Shown in pieces: positions 29,527 through 41,825 of a DNA stretch of 64,000 nt (within the stretch, counting starts at the first letter, position 1; the number at the start of each line of letters is the position of its first letter). Under the pieces are notes generated by a model that ran no database searches, had not been told where the DNA came from, and saw only the letters and a list, made by a program, of their open reading frames with translations. The position numbers and the translations under genes are program-made. The DNA comes from Calocera cornea HHB12733. Taxonomy: Eukaryota > Basidiomycota > Dacrymycetes > Dacrymycetales > Dacrymycetaceae. The stretch covers positions 20,142 to 84,141 of the forward strand of contig KV424056.1 in the NCBI GenBank assembly GCA_001632435.1, given 5' to 3'.

Positions 29527-32500
29527 GACCCCTGCTGAGGTCCTCACTGATTGATCCTGTTTCTGGTAGGACTCCAAAGTACTGTTAAGACAGTTCTGTA
29601 TTGCCAGAGGTCTGAAGTACAGTACTAGAGATGAAGGTACAACAAAGGAAACAGATAGGGACAACATGAGAAAGGATTGGGCAAGAGGTAGGCGTGTGAG
29701 TCACGTGACCAAGGGGGTATACAACACCACTAAAGTCAAGGAAGGGTGCACAGCATATGAAGGCATGGGTAGAAAGTAGAAGGAAGAATTGGTAGTAGAC
29801 AAGGGAAGGCTGCTTGTGGAAGCGATATGGCCCACATTTGCACTTGCGCAGATTGTACTAAAGCAACCTTTGACTGCTGCTCCTCCACCAATTGAGATGC
29901 ACACTGGGCTCTACTTGCTCAGAGTATTATCGCTTGAGAGTTTTGAGTGTACATGTGGGTGGAGTCACTGGGGAAGAAGATCTTGTGGCAGAGATATGAA
30001 CAAAAGTTGCACTGAGTCAAAGCAACTTTTGACTGCCCCTCCACCACTTGAGCTTTCCTGGGGGTCCAGCTTGTTTCCACACAGGATAAGGGCACCATTG
30101 ATGAGGTGTATTGGGGGTGCTACCAGGGGTTTCTTCCTCAGGGAGATATGACCAAAAGGTGCACTTGATACAATCGAGTTGAAGCAACTTTTGACTGCTC
30201 CACCACCTTTAAGCTCCCCACATGGGTCCAGCTCAATCTCACGCATCAACTACATCCCATTGATGGTCCATAACAGGGGCCTTTCCAGGGTTTTGCATCT
30301 GTGAGAGATATGACCAAGAGTTGCACATGATTCACTTCACCGAAAGCTACTTTTGGCTGTTGCTCCACAGGTGAGTGAAAGGACCACTGAAACAGTCCTC
30401 ACTGATGACCCAATCCAGATAGTGTCGCTCCCAAATACTGTTAAGACTGTTCTGTATTTCAAGATGTCAAGATGCAGTACAGGAGTGGTGGTACAACAAG
30501 GGAAAGGATAAGGAAGCAAATGCAAGAGGGATGTGGCAAAGATCCCTAGCAGGGGAGTCACAGCCACTAAGGCAAAGGGAAGGGACCGGAGAAGGATATA
30601 GAAGATACAATGTGAGTAAGGGAACCTTACAGTGAGCTCTACTACGGGTCTGGCATGTTCCAACACAAGATAAGGGCTGCCATTGATGAGGTGTAATAGT
30701 GGCACTACAACAGGATGCACCCTGGAAGAGATACAACCAAATGTTGCAGTTGAGCAGATTGAGCCAATCAACTCTTGGCTGCTTCTCCACCAGAATCACT
30801 CCTCTAAATGTCCGGCTCACTCCCACACATCAGATGCACCCTATGCATGAGGTGTCTGAGGGGCATTTCTAGGGGATGCACCCTGGAGGAGATACAGCCA
30901 AAAGTTGCACTTGATCAAGTAGAGTGAAACCAACTATTGACTGCTCCTTCACCATTTGAGCTGCCCTAATGGTCTGGCTCATTCCCATGCATCAAATACA
31001 CCCTATCAATGGTCCATAGCAGGGGCCTTACCAAGGCTCCATTTGTGGCAGATATATGACCAAAAGTTATGCTTAATCAAATTGAATCCAAGCAACTTTT
31101 GACTGCTGCTCCACCATGAGTGTTCCCTGGTAGGTCCTGCTTTGTCCCATACATTATTCATTTGCCATTGACCGTATGTGACAGGGGGATTATGAGGGAA
31201 GCCTACATGGGAGAGATATGACTAAAAACTGCAACCAAACAATTTGAACAGGAACAATTTTTGGCTCCTGCTTGTCAAGGGAAGCAACTCCAAGGCTCCT
31301 GTGCATTCTGGATATACATAAGGGTCCCATTGATGGTCAACAAGCAGGGGATGTCTAGGGAAGCAGCCACAGAAGAGATATGGCCAAGAGTTGCAAGAGA
31401 ACAGATGGGACAAGAACAACTTCCAGTTCCTGCTCCTTCAGGGAGGCATCCCCAAGGGTCCTCCTTTGTCTCACACATGAATATTATTCCATTGACAAGT
31501 CCACAAGCAAGGGACATCCAGGGGAGCAGGCATGGCAGAGATATGACCAAAAGTTGTGATAGAATAGATTGTGCCCAAACAATTTTTGCATCTGCTCCTC
31601 CAGGAAAGCCTGCTTGTTCACAGAGCTATTGGGATGTTTTTGACCCTGTACAGTTGGGAGGTCTGTAGAGGAGGGGGCATGGAAGAGCCATAAGCAGAAG
31701 TTGCAATGGGAACAGTTTCAGTGCAGCAGTCTTCAGGTTCTCCTCCTCAAGGCAGCCTACCCCATAGATTGTACTCACTCACAGCCAGCATCAGGATCTT
31801 AGTCAATGTCTATGCTAGGCAAGGCTGCAGGGAGGCCGCACAGAGGAAGGAGGATGGAAACATGCGCAGAGACAGGATATGTAGCGACACCTTTGCTCTC
31901 CCTAATGGATGCAATCCCACCTGTATGTTGCTGTCAGTCACAGCACTCATCAGTGTTCCATCTGTTCTTGAAAGGATGGGTCAGTAAAGAAGCGAGAGGA
32001 TAAGGTGGTGAAATGGCGCGAGTGGGTTAGCCTCCCCTCCCGAGTCCCTCTCTGCGTGCCACCGAGTGTAGGGACGGTGTGTGCGCATGCGCGAGCGCGG
32101 GAAGAGCAGAGCATGTGGTTCACGTGGCCCACAATGGGAGAACTTCCGAGTTGTGTGACAATTGCTCTACAAGGAGGCGGAGAACGGGGCAACTTAGCCA
32201 ATTGGAAACAGATTATGGCATGGAAATAAATTCCCTAGTGGGGGCAAATAACCAGCAGAAGCAGATCCGGGCATGGAAGTAAATTGCTCAGCGGAATCAG
32301 ATGGTAAATCGGAAGCAGATTATGACACGGAAGCAAACACAAAAGCGGAAGCAAACGTATATACGGAATCAAACAGGTACGCGGAAACAGAAGCGGAACC
32401 AAATGTAATCAACGGATGCAAATGTAGGACGGGGAAGTAAAGCTACGGGCGGAAGCAAACCTCCGGGCGGGAGCAGAAATATCCTCTTATCGAAGCAACC

Positions 32501-33425
32501 AGTCCTTTGAGATGGAGACCGGAGAAAATCAACGTATATTTGGGACCTACTAACACTCTGGTCAACAGCAGGGTACGACCTCTCAACCCAGACACCCTCC
32601 GAAGCAAGGGGTGTGTGACTCGTTAATGTCTATTGTAGTAGGGTTGCATGGATGAGGCAAGAAGCTTTTGATGCACATATGGAGGATATGTAGCAACAAT
32701 CTTTGCTCTTCGTGCTGGACACAACCCTTCCCGCGGATCCCTCTCAGTCACAGCACTCGTCAGTGCTCCGCTTACCTGCAGCATCCTCCTGCACACGCTG
32801 ACCAGAACGTTCTTCACTTCCCTTCCAGCCGGCCCAGCTGCTTCCTGGCTTTCCCCAGCTTCGCCCCAGTCCGATCGACATCCGACGCCAGGTCGTCCAG
32901 CATTCGATTCTGATCCTCTATTTCACTGCCGATCGCGACACCAAGCTGCATCTGTCGCTGCAGTATTGTGCTGAGCTGAGTAAGCTGAGTGTCTTGCTGA
33001 GTAATCTGCAGCTGCTGGTACTGGAGTACCCCGCGATCGTCCAGGGGCCGTGTTTGCTCTGTCTCCTGAGGGGTCCGTGGGCGAGATCCAAACACTCTGG
33101 TTATTGGAGCGTTCGTTGCCCCGAGCAGTGCAACTCTGTCGGCAGTCGGTGCAGGGTCCATGTTGGCCATGAACGTAGTTTGACGCGCGCTGCTTGCGCG
33201 CGCTGCAACCACCATCTCACCCAGCTTCGCGCACTCGTCCTGCAGTCTTGAGACTGAGTCGCCTCGTCGAGTTAACTCGCCCCCGCTCATACCCGCTTTC
33301 GCGAGAGTTTCGATCCCTTGGGCCAACGCTCCTACTCTCGAGACCAACGTGGCCAGCTTCTTCTTCCCCTCTACATTCGACGAATGGGATGCCGAGATGT
33401 CCCCAGCCGAGGAGAGTGAGTCGCG
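29527..33425 (-). repeat. Right arm of the 3,899-bp inverted repeat
   Basis: Exact reverse complement of 18862-22760 in all stretches compared. It contains the LTR remnant lacking its last 6 bp (29527-29752), the satellite (29807-31566), the solo LTR with its CTCAC duplications (30376-30631), the CACGTG block (32111-32163), the TTTGCTTCCG array in reverse (32182-32487) and the last 203 codons of the VAM7-like gene. Beyond 33425 it continues into the rest of that gene, which the left arm lacks. Confidence 0.95.
29753..32813 (-). other. Gene-free interior of the right arm
   Basis: Mirror of 19474-22534: satellite units, solo LTR, unique stretch, CACGTG block, array and hairpin module. Frames of up to ~140 codons here are identical to frames in the left arm, but they cross repeat units and resemble nothing, so none is called a gene. 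Confidence 0.75.
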
Positions 33426-33881
33426 TTTGTACAGATCTGCTCGTATGTCCCGGACCAAGGCCTGGAGCGCGCCTTGCTCCTCAAGCCAGGAGGCAGACGT
33501 GAACGCGTCCTGCGGCCGCGAGGCGGCTTGCGATGGCAGGGGGACCTGCAGAAAGTCCAAGAACGCGCGGTGGTTCCGCCATTGTGGATCCTTCGCCGCT
33601 AAAATGGCTCGCAGATAGGCCTCCAGGCCCACGCGCCGCTCTTCGATAAGCTTCTGGTCGTTGATTTGTCGACGAAATGATAGCGAAATGGAGTGTTTAG
33701 GGGGGAGAGGCAACGGAGGATTACCGAGTTCGCCGTGCAGATCGACGAAGTCGGAATACCGATGCCAGACTTCCCAGGCTCGTACAGCAGCCTGTACTTG
33801 GATTTCGTATTCGGTATGAGGGGAAGGGTCAGAGCAGGTTGCTGCAGTGCGGATATAGATTCCTTGGATGGTGGTGGCCAT
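32814..33881 (-). CDS. VAM7-like PX-domain Qc-SNARE
   Basis: Soluble SNARE of the vacuole/late endosome fusion machinery. The PX domain binds PI3P and the Qc helix pairs with syntaxin, Vti1-type and R-SNARE helices. It is a single uninterrupted frame of 355 residues. The PX domain (about 1-118) shows WHRYSDF, LPPKH, RRVGLEAYLRAIL and HRAFLDFL. A helical linker follows, then the SNARE motif (about 290-350) with QDTQLTQLSTILQRQ, the zero-layer Gln within EIEDQNRMLDDL, and DRTGAKLGKA. No transmembrane segment, as expected for VAM7. Unlike most neighbours it has no intron. Residues 153-355 lie inside the right palindrome arm and are duplicated at 18862-19473; this copy is the complete one. Confidence 0.9.
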   Translation of the reverse strand: MATTIQGIYIRTAATCSDPSPHTEYEIQVQAAVRAWEVWHRYSDFVDLHGELGNPPLPLPPKHSISLSFRRQINDQKLIEERRVGLEAYLRAILAAKDPQWRNHRAFLDFLQVPLPSQAASRPQDAFTSASWLEEQGALQALVRDIRADLYKRDSLSSAGDISASHSSNVEGKKKLATLVSRVGALAQGIETLAKAGMSGGELTRRGDSVSRLQDECAKLGEMVVAARASSARQTTFMANMDPAPTADRVALLGATNAPITRVFGSRPRTPQETEQTRPLDDRGVLQYQQLQITQQDTQLTQLSTILQRQMQLGVAIGSEIEDQNRMLDDLASDVDRTGAKLGKARKQLGRLEGK

Positions 33882-34325
33882 GGAGGTAGAGTGCAGGAAG
33901 GAGATGTGCGGTCATGACAACATGGTCGTATTCGCCCACGCTCGCTGCCCCTGTGAGAACATATGAGTCCCTGGAGAGTGGAACTACCAGCAAGGAGCTA
34001 CGGCAGCAAAAGGCTCCGCTTACTCCCGTTTGCTCCCGTTTGCTCCCGCCACTTGCATCCTCACGTGCAACACACCAACGGAGAATCACAGCTACTTACT
34101 GTAGGTTACAGTAGTGCATGTATGGCCCCAAAAGAGCGACTGTCACAAAACCAGAGTTGAGTCCCGGTTACAGTCGCCGCCACGTGCACAACATGCGCTA
34201 CTCTGGTTTACTGCAATCGTAAGCAATATCAAAGAGGCACATCGACGAGTACATGTTTGGTGAGACACAAGGGATGGACAAGGTAAGAAAATAGAGAAGA
34301 CACAGATCTACGCTGCATGTACTTT
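33882..34325. promoter_or_regulatory. VAM7-like upstream region with array units and CACGTG block
   Basis: Lies between the MCM3 stop and the VAM7-like ATG. It holds three close array-type units (CGTTTGCTCCCGTTTGCTCC, about 34020-34050) and a shortened CACGTG block (TGTCACAAAACCAGAG ... GCCACGTGCACAACATGC, 34139-34195). This is the only place where these motifs sit right in front of a start codon on a short promoter. Confidence 0.55.
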
Positions 34326-37087
<2,762 letters not shown>

Positions 37088-37905
37088 CGCGGGCAAGGTG
37101 AAAGTCGCAAGGGTAAGGGAACAGAACGCGTCCGTAAGGACTCCACGACGCGACGCGACACGACTCACATTAACTCACGGATGCTAACGCGTGCCTTCAG
37201 CGCGTGTCCGTGTTTCTGACGCCCTGAGTACGCGGCAGAGCTTAGGTAATTCATTGTCTTTGCTTCCGCGCCCCACCGAGAAATTGGCCGTATCTTTTCT
37301 TTTCTTTGAAGGTTGTAGGGCTTCTTGCTCCAGCTTTGGGTAGATTCTACTTCCGTTTTGGTGTCTCTGCTTCCTTTGGAGCAAGACGTAGTGAGGCGGG
37401 ATGGGAGCGAAGAGACTTGCAACCAAGCGGAATCAAATATTCCATGGGGAAGCAAAAGGCTTTACCGGAAGCAAATTAACCCGAAGCGGAAGCAGAAATC
37501 ACTTCCGTAGAAGCAACACCTGTTCAATGAAGCGGAAGCAAGACATTCAAGCACGGAATTAAAGACACATCTCAGCAGGAGCAAATACTGAAATCTAATT
37601 ACTTCCGTGTGGTATGCGTTTCGTTATGCTTCCCCAGAGCAGGGCCGTGAGTTTCCCTGACAAGGGCATGGGAGTATACGGAGATACACTGGTAACCTAT
37701 GCAGCAGATTGCGAAGCGATTGTCACGAAACTCCCGAGTCCTCTGCTACTCTTCCCCTGAAAATGATGCGGGAACCAGTCCGTGGATGACATAGTTTCAG
37801 TAAGCCGCTGCGTCCACCAATCGCCCGAACACAGTACAAGACTGTCCTTGCCTACGATGCATTTTCGCACCATCAAACCCATCAACGGTCTCAACTCTAT
37901 GTACC
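37088..37905. repeat. MCM3 upstream region and two-orientation TTTGCTTCCG array
   Basis: The first ~170 bp should be the MCM3 promoter. From 37260 to 37630 array units occur in both orientations: TTTGCTTCCG, ACTTCCG and CTGCTTCC on the left, then CGGAATCAAA, CCGGAAGCAAA and GCGGAAGCAG on the right. At 37711 a fragment of the CACGTG block (GATTGTCACGAAACTC) follows. No gene is supported. The 3' end of the PalI-like gene may extend slightly into the left of the next interval. Confidence 0.6.
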
Positions 37906-39359
37906 TCACCTGGACGGAAGAGTCCCTTGTCGTATTGCAGTCGCTGGCGTAGTAGGGAGGGGTTTCCGCGATGGCACAGCACTCTGCGACATTTGCCTCG
38001 TCGGCGGGACTGCTCCTTTCCGTGCGGAGTAGGTGTTGTACGATGTCTGCCGTTCCGCGCTCGGTCTTGGTCGCGCAGGGACGCTGACCTGGGTTGATTG
38101 TCGTGTCTCTATCGGTCGTGCTGGTGTGCTTGCTCGGCTCGCTTGTCGAGATGATGTCGCCCTACTGTTTGTCTTCGCCGTGCCGGCGGCGCCATTGCCG
38201 CTGGAAGCACGCCGAGAATTGGCCAGCGCCCGAGACTTTGGCGGATAGTACGTCGGATCCTTGTAGCGTCTGCCGGATACGTGGCGGTCTAACCTGACTT
38301 CGTGGGGCCGAAGAGCGCGATCATAGGACACGAAGCTTATGACATATGGCACCAGAGAAACGACGAGAATTGCAAAAGCCGCCCAAATAAGCCACAGAGA
38401 GGTACCATGAGACAGGGAAATCCCAAGGCAGCTTCCACCGGCGGCAGTGGTCGTGTTGATTTGCATTGCACTTTGGACAACTGTGGTCCAGAGGGCGCTG
38501 CCAGCTAGGACAAGTACGATCGAGACTATGATGAGGGACATGGCTATCGCAAACGTGATGCGATGGTGCTTGATGGCCCTATGTAACATGTAATAAATGA
38601 GCGAGTTAGAGCGCATTCTATGCCAAAGTAACCCACAATACGGTGCCCAGCAAGGCACATATCGTGCCAATGAAAACGAGGTAGAAGCCGACGTTGGACA
38701 AATTACCGAGGTAGTCGTTATTCGTGAATTGCGTTGTCTGGGGGATGGTAAATTGGGATCTGTTGTGGACCATGAGCCCTCAGCATCCCGGTCGACAGAA
38801 TGCGCCGACGTACATTGTGCTTGAATTGCTCAAGATATCCGAAAGCATTGTATCAAGTGGGGTGAAACGGTATCCAAATGTATGGTTTGTGCATTGGACT
38901 GCTGTGACGTTGGTCACCACGGACGCGCAATAGCTGAAGAATCCCCAGGAATAGGTGTCTCGCAACCCCATGTGCAGCCCCAGAGGTGCTGAAGCATTGG
39001 CTTGGTACATTCCCGGGAAGGGATCTCCGGTTGAGTTTTCGAGGCATGATCTGATTGCAACATCCGTGAATCGAAGCCTGACGGGGTTCAGTAGGGGGCG
39101 TACGCAAAATTCGTAACGTTCATAGAGACCATGCTCAGGCTGCTGGGCAGCTTGCTAGTGTTGATTTGCCCAACCTGTGCCAAAATCTTAGCTCGCATTC
39201 TTGTACCAAGACGTCGGACTCACGTGAGCAAATATGAGCAAAATAACTGCTATCAACCTGGATCGCAACTTAGCGTTGTCCACGAACTGGTTGCCAGACA
39301 CAGCAGTGCACGCACGATAGTCCTTGCGCAATGCCGATCACGACGGGTCCCTTGACCAT
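37906..39359 (-). CDS. PalI/SUR7-family four-span membrane protein
   Basis: Plasma-membrane protein of the SUR7/PalI group (eisosome proteins or PalI-type ambient-pH sensors). Spliced frames give membrane segments LIAVILLIFA, then an extracellular loop with N-glycosylation sites (NVTAVQC, NHTF, NSS) and Cys residues. Next come GFYLVFIGTICALLGTVL, ITFAIAMSLIIVSIVLVLAGSALW and SLWLIWAAFAILVVSLVPYVI. A ~130-residue cytosolic tail follows, rich in Ser, Arg, Pro and Thr (RATSSRQASRAS). The domain order and tail fit PalI better than SUR7. The 5' end is uncertain: ATG at 39359 is the nearest that can be spliced in, with an unusually short first intron. A GTGAGG directly at the stop could also be a donor leading to another short exon. 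Confidence 0.72.
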
Positions 39360-40622
39360 GTTTGGGCGACAATATCATCCACACCCGCTCAACCCCGCCC
39401 TCGCGCTAGAAGGTGATGGTGAGCTGACAGCAAAGCGTCGCTTCGTCCCTGACTATATACGCTGCACGTCGTGGGGATGTTGGAGGACCTCGAGGCGGGA
39501 GTCGGCGGCACGAGGCAGCCCCAGGGTCTCGTAGTCCCTGACCAAATGGAGATAGCCGATATGCCCGCCACGGATTGTAGGGGGTCGTTTTGGACAGTAA
39601 AAGTGCAAAATCGGTATATACCTCCATTAGGGTTAGCGGCAGTGCATAGATTTGACTCTTGGCCCGCCGCAGGCGACGAACTGCAGAGTGGCCATCCGAC
39701 CCTGGGAGCGAAGCCGAGCATTTATTGTTCGAGGGACGCGGCGCGGTTTGGAGCCTCTCAATAATAATAGGTTATATAGAGCTGAGGGTGCCAAGTGCAA
39801 ATGTGGATTGAGCTGCCTTTGGGACAGAACTCTCGTCACTGGTCTGGCCGTAGCGGGCTCTACCGTGGCGTGAGCCCCGGTCCTTCCGTCCTTATCAGCC
39901 AGGACAAGCAATCCAACAACCTTTGGGTCCAAAGGGCGCAGTGGATGGCCTACTGAGCGGACAACATGCACACCGAGGCTCTAATTGCCAGCAGAGGACA
40001 ACGTGGACCCCGCGCGTAGAAGTTGAGGTTCCGAGTTTCGTGACAAACGCTCACTGCGTGCTGGAGGGGTTAATTCCTCCGGTGACCTGTCTACGGAGGC
40101 AGCACAAGTACTCCTAATCATCGGAAGTAGGTTACGGAAGCGGAAGCAATACAGCCGAAGTACTGGATGACTTGCCGTGGGCATCTGCGAGTGTAGTCTG
40201 CGTGCACGCAGATTTCAGAATCACGTCATGCCGGCCCTCCGTTCTCAACATTGGAACTCCGAGGCACTCGCAAATTTGAAATCTAGAAGAGGGGGGGGGG
40301 ACCCCCTCTCCTAGAACGGCATCTAAACACAGATTCAAGTTTGCATATATAGGATGTGTTATTTTGATCTGGAGCCAAATTGAGCAGACAGGGAAGCAGG
40401 GACTGCCCTTCCTGATTGGTAGATGGGTCTTACACAGATCTACGACTTATCTATGTTCTGCGCCCTACAGGAAGAGGCCCACTTTATAGATTTATGATTT
40501 CTTCCGCCCGAAAACGCAGATCTAGGATTTAGGGCCACGGCAAGTCATCCACTGTACTAACCAGCAAACGTGCCCTGCGTCACCTGTCGTCACCAGGCCC
40601 TGTCAGTGTGCACTTTTCCCTT
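39360..40622. other. Gene-free interval with a MITE fragment
   Basis: No coding region supported. At about 40069-40115 a short degenerate end of the MITE-like family is visible (TTAATTCCTCC...ACCTGTCTACGGAGGCAGCA), followed by a few array-type units (ACGGAAGCGGAAGCAA at 40134). A run of ten G lies near 40291-40300. The rest shows nothing recognisable. Confidence 0.5.
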
Positions 40623-41151
40623 GAGGTAATTCCTAGAGTAGCACCTGTCCGGAGATGGAAAGACTGAAGTAGCACTCCGGGTGCAGTTGCCTCAAATAGC
40701 ACTTTTTTGGGTGGGCAAACCGTTTGTCGTGCACTCAAGATACCTCCGCCTTACTAAGGACTTATTCTTGGAAACCAGCCTACCTGGTAAGTATGTTTGT
40801 TCTCTCCTTGCACAAAAAATTGTTACTTTTTGTAACATTATGGTGTGTTCATGTGTTGTACATACAAAGAGGGCCTGCTGACTCCCCCAAAATGAAACCA
40901 ATTCTGCCAGCTGTTCTGGCACCTGTGCTTGCTGTTGTGTAATGGTGCACATGCTGGACTTTGAAAATTAGCTCCCTTGGAGGTGGAATTACTTCCATTC
41001 TAACCTGTATGATGGGGATTCAAGTGTACTTTGCCTCCGACGAGAACTAAGATGTACTTAGGACTTAATGAGTGCTAATTGGGGAAATTGTCCCCGGAGT
41101 GCTACTGCAGTCATTCTGCCTCCGGACAGGTGCTATCCTGGGAAATACCTC
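40623..41151 (+). mobile_element. MITE-like element, most complete copy
   Basis: 529 bp. Termini are inverted repeats of roughly 70 bp: GAGGTAATTCC...AGCACCTGTCCGGAG and its complement CTCCGGACAGGTGCT...GGAAATACCTC, with AGCACTCCGGG further in. It is flanked by a 3-bp direct repeat CTT (40620-40622 and 41152-41154). No transposase. The body is related in reverse to 17318-17730. A frame at 40692-40952 (minus) is open and its peptide resembles that of 17467-17700. Superfamily not identified. Confidence 0.75.
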
Positions 41152-41825
41152 CTTTTTCCTTCGTCATCAAGGGTGAGAAGCCTGCGCACTTGCGCTGATA
41201 GGTCCGGATATAACTCTAAACCCCGACAGGCCTTAACTAATGTTGACTTACATTGTTCCTTACTCCTGAGGGCTTCACAGCACTTCTTGAGGTATCACAA
41301 GTGGTTGCTTTCAAGCTTTTAATCACTATCGGCTGGATTTCCTCATAACATCTCCCTCTGAATTGCGCACTTAACCTAGTGAAGTTTTGCATCCGGGGAG
41401 GTATTTCCATGTATGGTATTGCTCACACTTAGCTGGCTAGTACAGTAAATATAATGTGGCCGTACTGAAGCATATTTTATCAGGAGCAGAAATGTGGCCA
41501 AGCGGAACTGAAGGACACGAAAGATACTTCCGTTCCTCTAGCCGCTTCCGTAAACTCTGTTTGATCTCGATCATATGCATGACGGACCATACATACCTCG
41601 AGCAAATGATGTATGTAACACGGCACAAAGTGCAATGCATGAGATGGATATTTGATACAAGCATGATGGGAGGCATTCCAAAAGGGGCAGCCTTTCCTCA
41701 CTGTCCAGCGAGTCTCATAACTGGAATGTATCCGTGCAAATTAGGCAAAGAAATCGAGATCGAGTGAGTGCGGCAATGGAGCGAATAAGAGACTGAAAAG
41801 TCAAGTCCATGTGCGGTGAAAGTCC
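41152..41825. other. Intergenic, FKS 3' flank
   Basis: No gene or clear repeat. One isolated ACTTCCG/CGCTTCCG pair at 41526-41550. Presumably 3' UTR and terminator of the glucan synthase gene. Confidence 0.4.

Noticed and set aside
39389..39971. Possible gene in the minus-strand frames at 39.4-40.0 kb
   Set aside because: No similarity to known families, no consistent splice model, and overlapping frames on both strands of similar length.
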